From the NCBI GenBank assembly GCA_944990035.1, contig CALYLX010000142.1, positions 1,364,001 through 1,428,000 of the forward strand: 64,000 bases of DNA, in the 5' to 3' direction. The notes beneath the pieces were generated by a model, which was not told the origin of the DNA, made no database searches, and worked only from the letters and a program-made list of their open reading frames with translations. How positions within the stretch are numbered: position 1 is the stretch's first letter; the number at the start of each line of letters is the position of its first letter. A program made the position numbers and the translations under genes. This stretch comes from Clitopilus passeckerianus. Lineage: Eukaryota; Basidiomycota; Agaricomycetes; Agaricales; Entolomataceae. Below, in pieces: positions 36,596-48,655 of this stretch.

Positions 36596-39500
36596 TCAGA
36601 ATGATCGCAGAGTATCGATTATCTTCTGTGTAGCTTCTTGGACCACTGTGATGTCCTCGGTGAGCCTGTGATGAAAAATATGTTATCTAGCCTGGACCAT
36701 TTCCTGATGGAGCGGCTTACCATTCAGTCTCTAGGAGGATTTCCTCGATCTCATCGGTTTCTACCGCAATTTCCGCACTCTGTAGAGCCATATAGAAGTA
36801 TTCTGCAGTGTCTTTTCTTACCTGTTAAGAACTTTTCCGTAAGATGTACTCCGCTAGTAGAGACAGATGAACGCACATTCGGGAACGGGTGCTGCAGAAA
36901 GTTGTCAAGTTTCTTAGCACTTGCCTCGAAGAGAGGTCCAAGGAAAAGCATATCCACGACGCTTGAGAGGAGATGTCAGAGGGGTATTGCGAAGGCGCAT
37001 ACGAAAGTTAAGTACATTTTCATGGACTCCATGATCCTGGCGACACTCTTGAAACGTGTTACCCCTCTGGTCACAGTTGTGAGTAGTTTGTGCAAGCTGG
37101 AGAGAATCTCAGTGAGGGAGCTGCATTGGTTGAAGGCGAGGGGCTTACGACACTGTGCAGACAGGATCCTCAATCGTATCCCCCAGGGCACCTCCTTCTA
37201 GTAAGACTGTCAGAGTCTGCAACACGGGAATGGCTACGGCGTTATTGCTGAGGCCTGCTTCGATGCGCGAGTGGAGATCTTCTAACAGAGCGCGTACGCT
37301 ATAGCATTCCCCATCTCCCTTCAGAGGTAGTTTAGAAACATGCTCCACGAAGCTTGCCGCAAGAGGTCGTTGCTAGAAGACGACATCAGCAATGGGATAT
37401 CCGCTATAAAACACTACGCACAGTGCTCTCTGTTTTTGTTCCGAGACTCAGAACGATTCCAGACAGCAGATAGCTCCGGTATGCTTGTATGTCTAACAGT
37501 TGGACCGCTTTCGGGAAAAGCCATGTTCCATCCGTCCAGTTTCTTTCTTCTCCGTCCTCTCTATGAGCGTGTTAGGCATTCGATCAATCATGAACCCTGG
37601 ATGAACATACGGGTTGAAAAGCTTCGACAGGAGCTCAAACCCGGGCAACTTCCATGCAGAAGCATTCTCCACCTTGGGCAAGGGAAGCTCGTGAATTTCC
37701 AAAACACTGATCCATGCATCCTGCCGAACGTTATCCAATCTTTCAACCCCCTGTTTGAGCATTTTCCCAACGACATTCTGTAGTCGTGATGGAGGCAGAT
37801 ATTCATTGATGGGTTTTGCTGTCCGGATTAAAGTGCAGGAGAGCTTTGAAAGAGCGTGCAGACAGGCAGTCCGAATCCAAGAACCGATATCTCCACGTTG
37901 ATCCGCTGTATAGTCATCGAGGCCAGCCATGAGGGTGTCATAGATCATAGAAATGTCGCTAGGAGACAGGACTTAACAACCCACCATGTGAGCAGGAGTT
38001 AAAACGCAGCATTATTCATTAACTCACAACGAGAGATATCACTTGAAACGGAGTTGATGATTCGAGGAAATGCGGAGTAGCAATTTCTTCGAGCCTCAAC
38101 GCTGGTCTTCGAGGGCATCTGTAGCCTCTAGTATTAGCAAATATTGGCAATGGGGCATCTATGGGATTGACCTTTAGTGCAGTGAAAAGCGCGTCCAAAG
38201 CGGGACGGAGCCCGTTAGAGTGGGCTGAATAGTCAATGGCTCCTAGCAGAGTACCCAGACACTGCTGTATTGCAGGAGAAGCAGCTCGCAGATCCTGGAT
38301 CAGCGTGGAAAGCCGTTCGAGTAATAAGCCACAAAGTTGACGAAAAAACACAAGAACACTCATCTCTTCAGCTCAATCGTGCAGTCGAATTGCTTGCTCA
38401 GAGATCCCATAGCCTCTGCAGCTGCCTCTTGAACATCGGGATTCCTGTTCTTGAGACCTGAATCCAATATACTCCGCCAGCTGGGTACCGATGATGATTT
38501 CGGGTCTAGTTCCTTGGCCGTTAGTGTACTGGAAATTAGTTTGCACATCGCGGCAGTGACTAGCGTGTTTCGTGGGCTGAGACCGATATCGGGGGAAACC
38601 ATGTTCAAACAAGCGAATATCTTGAGAAGTTGGATTAGTATCATCTCCGTCCTACATACAAAATACTTACCTCTTGCTTTCTTTCCCGCACCTGGGCCAC
38701 TCCACATATTTGGTACGTCACGGCGAGCTCTGATAACGCCAGCAATGCGCCGTGAAGATCCATAGGATCAATGGATTCAAGAAGCTCGGACTGGAATGCC
38801 TTCTTGAGATCGTGTGTATCGACAGGTATATACTAAACTCACCGCCTTCTGGAAAGCTTGCGGTCCCAGGATGAGAATATTTGTCGCACAAATACGCCCT
38901 AGACTTTGAGCGGCCAGCTCCCTCATACTGGCATCCCAATGCCGTATCGTGACGGTCAGCAGATGGTTGAGCAGAAATTCGCGGTATTCCGGAAGCCTAG
39001 ACGCTCCGTGAACTATGATCAGCGAGCTATTTAGTTTAACTACTCACTCAGTGACTTGTGGAGCGGCAGTCAAGAAAGCATTGCGTCGCACGCTGACAGA
39101 AAAGAAGTCGGTTATACCGAGGACTTTGATTCCGTGAGGGAACAGATTCTAACGCGAATATGAGAAAAATTGATGCCAGCCTAAGAACGAACAACTCACG
39201 TTTCGTCCAACATGCTCCTGGAAAGCAGCGCTAGCAGCTCGACGGATATGTATTTCCCGATCGAAGACGGCGGCTGTCACAAGATTGCGAGCTAGATTAT
39301 CAGCAAATGGCGCCAATATTGAGGTCTCTTGGCTTCTTGCGAGTGCCCAGGCCACGTAGGCAGTGGCATCACGTACGTTTGATCCTATTGAGTGAGATCC
39401 TTTCCGAATATCGAAGTAGAGGCCCTATATAAGTGCTCAGGAGTCAGAATGAATAGTCGTAAATCTGCGATACGCACCTTGAGCAGCCAGTCAATCAACT

Positions 39501-41082
39501 CTGGCAATTTGTCAACACTAACAAGTCCTCGCCGAGCAAGCTCTGCGCACGCCAAGCAGGCTCCATGCCATGTAGCTTCAGCAATTGCGGGAAGATCATA
39601 TATTGCAGCCGAGGCAAGCGAATGAATGGTGAACAGCTGTAGAACTTGATCCAAGATCTGCTCGGAAAAGTCTGCAGGGAGGGCTTCCGAGATCCGTGCA
39701 ACTGATTTTGCTGCAGACCATCGAACAATCGTGTCCTAGGAGAGAAATCAGTAAAATACTCACCAGAAAAGTCTTTCAACTGACTCTATCCTGTAATGCC
39801 TGGAAAAGCTGCTCTAGAACAACCTCAGTTTGCTCTGGGATGTCCACGTCGTCATCCGCTTGCATATTCATCGGCCCCTCTGAACCATCCAAGGCTCGAC
39901 CTAGATGCGAATGAGATGGTGGTTACATGTGGAGCGACTTGAAAATACCCTTTCTGCGAGTTCGGGAAGCAGTAGGAAGGAGTCTCAATGTAGCCCTTGA
40001 GATTAACTTGACCCTGTACTTCCGAATCAAAGTATTTGCCTGCAATTTCTCTGATGCCTCTACGCAGTTCGATACTTCAAACATGGGTTCAACGACAGCC
40101 TTGATACGGCTCATGGGTACATCCTTCGCGATTTGACACAGTACTTGTAAGTAGCCCAGCGTCTGTAAGCTTTTCATCAGCGATAATCATGCTTGAAGCA
40201 GAACGACTGACAGTGAGTGGGTCTAGGCCGTCCTTAAGCCTAGAGATTGATTGTTGCAAGAACGCTTCGAATCGCATGTCCATGTCCTGCCTAATAGAAT
40301 TTTTACATGAGCCGCTCAACGAGGAACTCGTATCACTGACCTCATGTACAGCCGCGACAACAACAGGGAAGCGCCATCTCTTTCAAGACCTGCCTTTTCC
40401 AGCAGGGGTGTAGCTATATTCTCTATTGCATTTGCTGTGTGACCCTTCTCCTTCTCGTCAAACCTGGCCAGATCAAAGGGAATCATGCAGATGAGTGAAA
40501 GCCATATGAGCACCACGTAGCGCAACGCCCAATGCTTTGAGTCAGCGGTATATCCATTGGGAGCATTCATGAATCCAAGCGCGATAGACAGATCTGAGAC
40601 CTCGTGAGGAAAGTAGCGCACTAATGACGCGTTATAGAGTTTCAGGAATGGCGCTGGCAGAGTTAAACTGACTTATGGCCTTGTATCCTCGAAATTTCAT
40701 ATAGTTTTGAAGAAGAGTTGATAGGCGCCAGACTCTATTGCTACATGCACGTTCGTTTGGGTTGGATACCGTCCGTTTTGCATAAGCTTTGAAAGAATCC
40801 ACAACGGGGACCACCAGGGTCTCTAGATATGGGTCCAGGAGGTATGATTGTTCTTGGTATACGGCCAACTACATAATTTCAGTACCCTGCTCTGACCTTT
40901 GAATTCAGACTTACAATAAGCCCTAGTTTGGCCCCAAGCTGCACTTCCGTGCTCTCTTGCTCACTTGTCGGTTCCTGAAATACGTCAATTGCGAGAAACT
41001 CGTGTTGAAGTGCCGTAAATTCAGCATATTGTTCGAAAGCCCCACGTAACCGGCGTTCTGCGGGTGCAGTATCGTCGTTCAT
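36596..41082 (-). CDS. Tubulin-folding cofactor D (HEAT-repeat chaperone)
   Basis: Binds beta-tubulin and, with cofactors E and C, assembles tubulin heterodimers; Cin1/Alp1 in yeasts. Long gene of many short exons. N-terminal start MNDDTAPAERRLRGAFEQ at 41082 (the open frame runs further up but without ATG). Hallmarks: DPYLETLVVPVVDSF, NRVWRLSTLLQNYMKFRGYK, FFPHEVSDLSIALGFM, WALRYVVLIWLSLICMIPFD, GASLLLSRLYMR, EVSNCVEASEKLQANTLIRK, RDTIVRWSAAKSVARISEAL, DLPAIAEATWHGACLACAEL, VRDATAYVAWALARSQETSI, REIHIRRAASAAFQEHVGR and IRHWDASMRELAAQSLGRIC. The last exon ends VVQEATQKIIDTLRSF with stop at 36596. Exon borders were not all verified, but no in-frame break was noticed. Confidence 0.88.
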
Positions 41083-41296
41083 AGTTATAAAGAAGGCGGA
41101 TTGCGCATTCGGCAGCAAGGCAAGAACTCTGGGACTCCAGAGTGTAAGTACAGAATCCTGTGACCTTGGGCAAGAAACTGAGCATGCAAGCTTGATCTTC
41201 CCCGATCACTGAAAATGATGGGTTATGTCAGCAACATCTTCCTCTCTTCTGAGCGTTTACGTTTCAAGCTCAAGCTCAAGGTGAGCGCGGTGGAGG
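41083..41296. promoter_or_regulatory. Shared divergent promoter, cofactor D / BUD22
   Basis: 214 bases between opposite ATG codons. Includes a direct repeat CAAGCTCAAGCTCAAG at about 41265-41280. No TATA element seen. Confidence 0.45.
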
Positions 41297-42936
41297 ATGG
41301 AAACCGACAAGCGTGGAACCAAAAGAAAGTACAATGGACCTAGCTCAGAGGTATGTGGATACGTTTCTTTAGTAACATTATATTGAAGTTGCTTCGACAG
41401 GATCTTGGAACCCGGGTCAAGGGAAAACTAGTATGTTGGTCAAATTCACCTGCGACTGTCGAGTCTATCCTGATTCTTGAGGTCCCTAGCACCACAGTGT
41501 AAGGGAAGTAAAAAAGGCTGCCAAGAAAGCCAAAACCTTTGAGATTCAGAGAGCTATCAAGAAACTCAAAGATTTACGGTACGCCTGGCTATTTTCCAAC
41601 CAACCCGCTCCTGATGGACTTATGTTTCTCCAGGAAGAAAGACGAGAATTCTAAGTACGTACCCGAGGCTGAGACATGCTTACAGCTTTTAAAGGTACTT
41701 AAAATCATATCGTACAGGTTTGTTTGGAAATAATTATCTATCTAGAACGCGGATCATGAGGACATTGGCGTATTGGCTCTAGCCTCAAAAATCAAGAAGA
41801 CCAAAATTCTACACGACAACCCCATTATACAGGAAGCTGTAACCCAAGAGCTGCCTATACCCACTTTCGATCACCCAACGGATCCGCTACACGGGAAGAT
41901 CCAAAGTAGGCTTCTTAGCTCGAAAGTGCTCGCGGAAGAGGTTCATTCCGCTATTGAAAACCTGAAAGGTCTCATAATACCGAAACCACCCACCGAGGAA
42001 ACCGTAGTAGACGAAGAAGAGGGACCGTTTAAGAAAGCGAAGAAGGAGAAAAGTAAGGGGTCTACCTCTGGCGGAGCTAAGAGCACGAAGGCACCGTCAC
42101 AAACACCTTCAAAAGTGGACCAAGGGAAAGATGAAGAGGACCTAGGGGGCTTCGACGAAGGATTGTCTGATGATGAGGTAGATGAGGCTGGCTGGGAATC
42201 TGGAACTGTTGACGAAGAGGCCAATGATCCTGGCTGGGAGTCTGGCTCCGTCCTTGACGAAGAAGTGGATCTAGGAGCATCATCCGACGAGGAAAGCGGG
42301 AACGACAACGACTCGGAAGATCCTCCTGTTAAACGGGCGAAACCATCCAAGCCAAGTGCTTCTGCTGTGAACCCTACCACAAAATCATCTGCAGTCAGCT
42401 CTACCTTCCTTCCCTCACTCTCTGTCGGATACATTCAGGCTTCCGATTCAGAGTTCAGTGACAGTGAGGCCAAGATTGCGGACCCAGAGATAAAGAAGAA
42501 CCGCCGGGGTCAGAGGGCCAGACGCGCGTAAGTGTCTTTCCTCGCTCGAAGTTTTCACATTGAAGATTCACAATAATATTCTAGTATCTGGGAGAAGAAA
42601 TACGGCAGAGGTGCGAACCATAAGAAGAAGGAAGCTGAAGAGAACCAAAAGCTAGCGCGCGCAGCTGCGGAAAGAAAAGACAGAAAATCACGTCCGTCTG
42701 CATCCCGGACTCGCGCCCCAACTGCTACCGAACTTCAAAATCGACCCAAGGACGGTGGTTGGGCTGGTATGCCGAATACTCGCGACGGCTCGGCGCCAAC
42801 GCGCCCTCCACCGCCCGCCCAAAAACGACCTGCAGAACAGAAAGCACTGCATCCTTCTTGGGAGGCGAAGAAGAAGCAGAAAGAGAAAGAAGGCGTTGGA
42901 ATAATACCGAGTCAAGGGAAAAAGATTGTATTCTAG
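41297..42936 (+). CDS. BUD22: Bud22/SRFBP1-family ribosome biogenesis protein
   Basis: Bud22 acts in 40S subunit maturation and 18S rRNA processing in the nucleolus. Exon 1 gives METDKRGTKRKYNGPSSE; small exons follow with VREVKKAAKKAKTFEIQRAI then KKLKDLR, and PEAETCLQLLK. The long exon (from about 41773) contains ALASKIKKTKILHDNPIIQE, a highly acidic stretch (GLSDDEVDEAGWESGTVDEE) and the basic block KKNRRGQRARRA. The last exon has IWEKKYGRGANHKKKEAEEN and ends in the family signature LHPSWEAKKKQKEKE then GIIPSQGKKIVF. Strong alternation of acidic and basic segments is typical. Exon borders between 41350 and 41770 are inferred. Confidence 0.85.
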
Positions 42937-43568
42937 TACTCATTTGTCTATGCTATCTTGCAGCTGCCATGATCTATTGGATCGTTCTGATGCTCGCCGG
43001 AAGCAGTAGGACCCTAGATGTTTATCTGTTTATCCTATTCGTTCGGGGTGATCATGACGTTCAGCATGCTCGTGACGCCATTCTTTAGCGACTATCGCCC
43101 ATTTCAGACTAAGAATTGAGACCTGAAATGTTTGCGAGATCGCAGTCCTGTCGAGAATAATGGACTCAAATCTGTCGTCGAATGCTGAAAGCGCGTAAAT
43201 GAATCATGCCCAAGGGACTCGGATGATTTAGACGGTTACAAATGGTAGTCCCTGCGTTCGATCGTTAGGGAACACTTTTCACAAGTCGAGTTACCTCGGA
43301 GTTCCGGTCTACACAACGGTAATGGTCCGGAACAAAGCCACGTTTGACATTGCATATTGAAGACTAGGCCATACATATGTACACTGAAAAATGCTACATT
43401 GGCCGAATGGGAATGCACTCGGCGAACGAGAACTACACTAAAGGCTACAATAGACTCCCAGAGTTTCCCCAAAACCCCAAATATAGACAGATGAAGCTAC
43501 AAATCGACACCGAAAAGATCATCCAAAAATGCAGGAAAGATAACGATACCATAAATTTCTAAGGAGAA
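42937..43568. other. Convergent intergenic region, 632 bases
   Basis: Between the 3' ends of BUD22 and the minus-strand zinc-finger gene. No gene recognised. Confidence 0.55.
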
Positions 43569-44192
43569 TTAGTTTTGGGGATTGCACACATGTCGCTTCC
43601 CTCCTGACATCCGGCAATCTCGAGAGCACCACATCATGTTGCATCTCCCACATCGCGGGAAGTCTGCACCCACTTTCCTGCATGCAGCACATTGTGCTTT
43701 TTGAGATAACAGCCGTGATTTGCGTTCGAGACGAGCAAGTATGGGGTTCATCTCCTCCTTGGCTTTGCCCTTTAACGAAGGTGCCACTGAATTTTGGTGG
43801 AGGTACGAAGGCACTGCTGATGGGAGTAATGGAGACGGAAGGCCCTCCAATGTCGATGATGAGCAAGTGCGCATGATGGAGGGAATAACGGGTGAAGGAA
43901 GGCCAGAGGAGAGAGGAGAGTCGACTTCTTCTTCATCCCAATACCGGTCATTTCTCGCCGAAGATGAGAGACGCAATGCTGCTTTGCCGCCCAGAGACGA
44001 CCGCCTGATATGAGAAAGAGATGCCTGCGCCGACGCGGTTGGTGTGAAGGAGCCATAGACCAGCGGGCTAGAGGTACGGGGTGTAACGCTTTGCTCCTCT
44101 ACAGCTGCCTGTAGAGAGATTCTGGAGCGGCCAGATGAAACGGTAACCAGAGAAGCAGTCCTTTTACGACGGTAATGTGAAGGGGATGCCAT
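43569..44192 (-). CDS. Small Ser-rich protein with C-terminal MYND-like zinc finger
   Basis: Single-exon frame. The first ATG with good context gives MASPSHYRRKRTASLV (207 codons, start 44192); an in-frame ATG at 44284 would add about 30 residues. The body is Ser/Pro-rich and likely disordered (LSSGLPSPVIPSIM, SLPSPLLPSAVPS-like repeats). The last 40 residues form a cysteine cluster: CAACRKVGADFPRCGRCNMM then WCSRDC and HVC. Spacing is C-x2-C-x8-C-x2-C-x4-C-x3-C-x7-H-x-C, close to a MYND finger except that the final His-Cys spacing is one residue rather than three. MYND fingers usually bind proline-rich peptides. Function unknown; coding status is supported by the intact finger at the C-terminus. 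Confidence 0.6.
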   Translation of the reverse strand: MASPSHYRRKRTASLVTVSSGRSRISLQAAVEEQSVTPRTSSPLVYGSFTPTASAQASLSHIRRSSLGGKAALRLSSSARNDRYWDEEEVDSPLSSGLPSPVIPSIMRTCSSSTLEGLPSPLLPSAVPSYLHQNSVAPSLKGKAKEEMNPILARLERKSRLLSQKAQCAACRKVGADFPRCGRCNMMWCSRDCRMSGGKRHVCNPQN

Positions 44193-45658
44193 TTGAGTCT
44201 GTGTCGGAAAATTTGAGCATGAGCAGAGCCTCGGGCATGGTAACGGAGGCTGCCTTACCTCTGTGGAGGATAATGCGAAGGACATGGGACGCTGAGAGGT
44301 TAAACGTTCCACAAAGATGGGCAGGGTACTTATATGTTCTGAGCGGTATTACTTTCGGATAATGAGATGTGAGATAAGGCTAAAGTTGGTTATGGTTCTG
44401 TCAAAGAACTTCGGCATTCAGAAAGCGATCACGGCAACATGGCAAACAACTGACCTGATGGTAGCTAGTTAAACGGCCGCTTGTGTGTAACTGACTTTCG
44501 AAGGCTGGGGTAAATACTGACCTGCCCTGGCTTGAGACTTAGGAAAAGACTCGGCCTTTTAAATGTCGGACCCTTGAAGGTTTTAGTGGTGGATCCAAGC
44601 GAAGAGATAACTGCACAGCCATCCAAGTTTCACAGGTTACATTTCTGATCACGAAGCTCACGTAAGCCAGACCGGTTATTGCCAGCCAGAAAGGTCCCTG
44701 ATGACGAGAGAAAACTGGCAGTGCCCACCGCCTGGTGGCTGAGAGAGAGAGAGCTGTCATTCAGCGACAGATGCAATACAGACGTCGAAAGTGTGCACAC
44801 GACCAGAAATTGGAGAAGTATCTTCGGCCGCATCTTGATTGGCCGCAATCTTTACGAACCCTTCTGCCTTCTGAGTCCCTTCGGACCCAGTCGCGTGACT
44901 GCAAGAACCTCCGAACAACTTCAACCCACATTATTCCCCCCAAAGGCGAGCAGTGGCATCTAACAATTAACCTAGTTCCTTCCAATCAGGCTACTCTGAG
45001 TTACGTTATGATTGAAAGTCATCCAAGGTCATGTGGAAATAGTAGCTGCAACTTGAGTCTAAACTTTCTTGGCCAATTCAGACTGAGGCATCGGCAGCGT
45101 ACGTGTTGTGGTCTGTTAAGGCCGCTACAGCAGCTAATAGGTGTGGCGTACCTTGACCTCCTGTTTTGTTGACGGCCCGCTCCAACCGTTCCATGGCGAC
45201 TCGTTTCTTGGCTTGACGTCACGGTCCACGAGCTTTCCGCAGCATATGCGACCCTCAACACGCAGAGAATAAGTAGGAAGGAGTGCACCCAGTAAACTTT
45301 GATTTACGACAAGGTATTCGCTCGAATAACTTAGAACTGAAGTGAGCTAGTAGTGTTCCATGTTCTGGACGATAATTCACTAATGGAGGTAGCATCATTT
45401 CGGCTCTCTTTAAACACGGTCATCTGACAACTTTGAATGCAACCCATGACTTTCCCCAACCCCCCGACTCCTAGGTTTACATGCTTCTTCTCCACAAAAG
45501 TTTACAGTTTCGCCGTCGGCACATGTTTTAAGATGTCTTGGCGGGCCTCACGACGCACTCATAAAGTAGCAGGAACAACTTGTCACATCTGGAGGTCGAG
45601 ATCTCTCAGACCATCTTCCTGTTGAACATTCCTACTGCATCTGAAAGTTCTGGCTGAA
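44193..45658. other. Divergent intergenic region, 1.5 kb
   Basis: Between the zinc-finger gene (minus) and the sugar transporter (plus). Two moderately long frames (44735-45172 plus; 45019-45288 minus) lack an ATG start and known features. I see no supported gene. Confidence 0.5.
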
Positions 45659-48351
45659 ATGGGGTCCGAAAAAGGCTCTACTGAACAGGAATTCATCGAG
45701 AATACGCATTTCGGAAAGGATGGACTTAAGGTACACCAGCCGAAGACGCCCATGGAACGCCAGATCGCCCTCAAGGCTGCCCTAGAGGTCGATCCCGGCG
45801 TGAAGAGGTTCTCATGGCGTGCTATCCAGGTGAGTCCATGAGAATCCATCGCTAGCCTGGGGCGCATTATGACCATCCCCTAGATGTATCTCATCACTTT
45901 GGTGGTTTGCTGCTGCTCCGGTGACAGTGGCTTTGACAGCACGGTATGTTTCTCTGACACACTCAAGTGATCTTTTGTATTGAGATGCAACTATCCTCTA
46001 GGTCATGGGAGGCATCAACAGTATGGCGCAATACCAACATTACTTCGGGCTCACTGGTGTAGGAAGCAAGACATCGTAAGTCCTGGAGGCTCTGATTCAG
46101 AACTCTGCTGATACTTCTTCGTAAGAATCGTTTTCGGCATCTTTACTATGTTCGTTCTCTTTCAAATCTTACTTGACATCTTTCCTTATCTGTGAACGTT
46201 GTCGAAAATATCACTCTCAGTGGTTCTATCTGGTAAGTTGTTATCTTTCAAGATAACGTAACTTGATCTAACACACAACGTGTTCCATTCAGTGGTACCA
46301 TACCAGCATGTATGTCCGACGAGCAAGCAACATTCTGACATCTTCTGACCTTGATTGATCGAAGCTTACTTTCCGGACCGGTTTGGGCGAAGGTTTTCTA
46401 TGTTCTTCGGCAATGCGGTTCTTGTGTACGTGTTGGCTTAACTTATTCTTCCGAATCTGCCACCCATGCTTCACGGTCAGCGTCGGGGCAGTCTTGACCG
46501 CCAATGCAAGGAACAATGGGATGTTCCTTGGTGGTCGGTATCTCACAGGTAAGGGCCATCTTCTACTTCGGCAGCCGTGAAGGTGGCCACAGACTCAACA
46601 CCCCAAATCCGAACAGGTCTTGGTTCCTCATGTGCAGGTGCTTCGGCCAAGTCGTACCTGGCAGAGATGTCGCCGCCGCACTCTAGAGGTGCATATCTTG
46701 GATTCCTCAACTCCTTGTGAGTACATCTTCATAGAGTCATATGAATCATGTCGGATTCTTAATTTTGTGTTGTCAGCTATTATATTGGTCAAATGACTGC
46801 CACCGGAATGATGGTGGCCACCGGAAGATACAGCACCGAATGGTCCTGGCGCCTTCCCCTCTACATCCAGGTTAGCACGCCATTAATTCCAGAGAAGCGC
46901 TAAAATCTAATGAACGTCTACTGTTTCACAGTGTGTGCCGGCTGCCATTAATGTGGCATTCATTTTCTTCTGCCCCGAATCGTGGGTTTCATATGTCTAA
47001 TCCTATGGTGTTTTAGAGCTCATTTTATTTCGCATGCAGTCCGAGATGGCTCTATAGTATTGGAAAATCCGAACAGGCGCGTAATGTTCTTGCCAAATTC
47101 CACAGCAGCACTGGGGATCCAAATTCACCATTGATCGATGTACAAATGGACGAGATCGAGGAAAAGATTCAGGTAGATGGTGTCGACAGTAAGCCTCTAT
47201 TCCTTTGCTCGCCCAGTCCCCGAACAAGCAATAACACACTGTCAGAGCGCTGGTGGGACTTCCGCCCTCTCTTCAGGAATAGGGCGGACCGATACCGAGC
47301 ATATATGGTCATCTTGATAGGCGCCTTTGGTAAGTACTCTTAAAGTGAATGAGTTCATTTATACCCAACGTTTCACGCAGGTCAGCTCAGCGGTAATGGA
47401 ATGATCACCTACTTCTTGCCCGTGCTTCTCAGGAACGCCGGAATTCAAAACCAAGATCGGATTTTGACTCTCAACTTCGTCAATAGCGTAACTTCATAGT
47501 ATGTTGCCTGATCCTTTATTTATTACATTATTAACTTCATTGCTACAGCATCGGAGGTAAGATTTTCTATGAATTTGTGGGAGATGAAATCCTAATGTTT
47601 CCTGGAACCCCTTTCTAAGCACTCGCGGTAAGTGTCCTGTCCTGAGCTTCCTACATCACACTTTCTAAAGCGCTCAAAGGGTTCTTTCACGATCGATCGA
47701 TTTGGACGCCGAAAAGCTCTCTTGACTTCTACAGCTCTCATCACGATCATCCTCGCCATTGTTACGGGCTTGCTCAGCAATCAAGGCGGCAAAACTCAGT
47801 CCAATGCCGGCATCAGTTTTGTTTTCTTGTTCATGGTAGTTTTCTCGTTTGGATGGACACCAATGTAAGCCAAAATATGGATTATATCTCGCTCCAGTCA
47901 ATACTGACCTCAACGCTTAGGCAAGCTCTCTATCCCGCAGAAGTTCTCGGATATGAAGCTCGTGCCAAAGGTCTCGCTTTCCTCGGTATCGTTTCTCAGA
48001 TCGCGACTCTCATTAATACGTTCGGGTATGTTACGGGCTGAGTCATTTGTTGCTTAATGAAACTAACGAGGAACAAAAGGTTGCCCGTTGCGCTGGAGAA
48101 GATAGGCTGGAAAGGTACGCCAGAGTTTCTTTGCACCTCGAGTTTAGTCTAATATCTGGACAGTCTACGTGATCTTCCTTGCATGGGACGTATTTGAAGT
48201 CATCGTCATTTACTTCTTCGTGGTAGAAACCAAGGGGCTCACGCTTGAAGAGATTAACGAGGTGTTTGAGCAGGAGAATCCAAGGAAGTACAGTGATCGC
48301 TTGCAGAAGGAGGCAGTTACTCGGCGCCGCGAAGAGATCCATGGCGCGTAA
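45659..48351 (+). CDS. Major facilitator superfamily sugar transporter
   Basis: Proton-linked sugar uptake at the plasma membrane, with 12 helices split over about 13 exons. N-terminus [20 protein letters not shown] is cytosolic. Helix 1 region: [20 protein letters not shown] then [17 protein letters not shown]. Conserved signatures: [34 protein letters not shown] (the PD-x-FGRR loop), [76 protein letters not shown] (PESPR motif), [53 protein letters not shown] and [19 protein letters not shown]. Introns here use some uncommon donors (GTTCGT near 46150). It resembles lactose/hexose permease-type carriers; the sugar cannot be stated. Confidence 0.92.
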
Positions 48352-48655
48352 GGTTGCGCGTACTTCTATTGTTATGATTATCTTCAATGTGTCTATGTAT
48401 TTTTATCAAGTTTTTTGGCAGTACGCTGCAGTTCCTCAGAGAGTGGACCCGATTTAGATGCAGTGTAAACAATTGCAAATAATTAAGATTTACGGCAACA
48501 GTACGAGGCGCTGTGCCGTTCTCTCCACCGCTCATCCACACGACCCGTTTCTCTACACCTTTTGCAGTCCGTTATCAGCCAAATTGGCTGTGTATAAGAG
48601 GGTGCCCTAAATTTTACAAACGATATAGTACTCCTTCGCCCTCCAGAGTCCAGTC
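48352..48655. other. Intergenic, 304 bases
   Basis: 3' flank of the transporter and PP2C promoter; holds the inverted repeat and TATA-like element listed separately. Nothing else recognised. Confidence 0.5.
48576..48600 (+). promoter_or_regulatory. Inverted repeat plus TATA-like element before the PP2C gene
   Basis: CAGCCAA-A-TTGGCTG (48576-48590) is a perfect 7-base inverted repeat with one spacer base, followed at once by TATAAGAG (48593-48600), about 63 bases before the ATG. The CCAA/TTGG arms resemble CCAAT-box halves. Function is inferred from position. Confidence 0.4.

Noticed and set aside
41943..42434. 163-codon minus-strand frame rich in Ser
   Set aside because: Antisense shadow of the acidic region of BUD22, where Glu/Asp codons read as Ser/Phe on the opposite strand.
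44735..45172. 145-codon open frame
   Set aside because: Begins at GTG, no ATG, no conserved sequence, and a second frame overlaps on the other strand.
45019..45288. Minus-strand frame with a signal-peptide-like start
   Set aside because: The apparent start is GTG, not ATG, and nothing downstream is recognisable.
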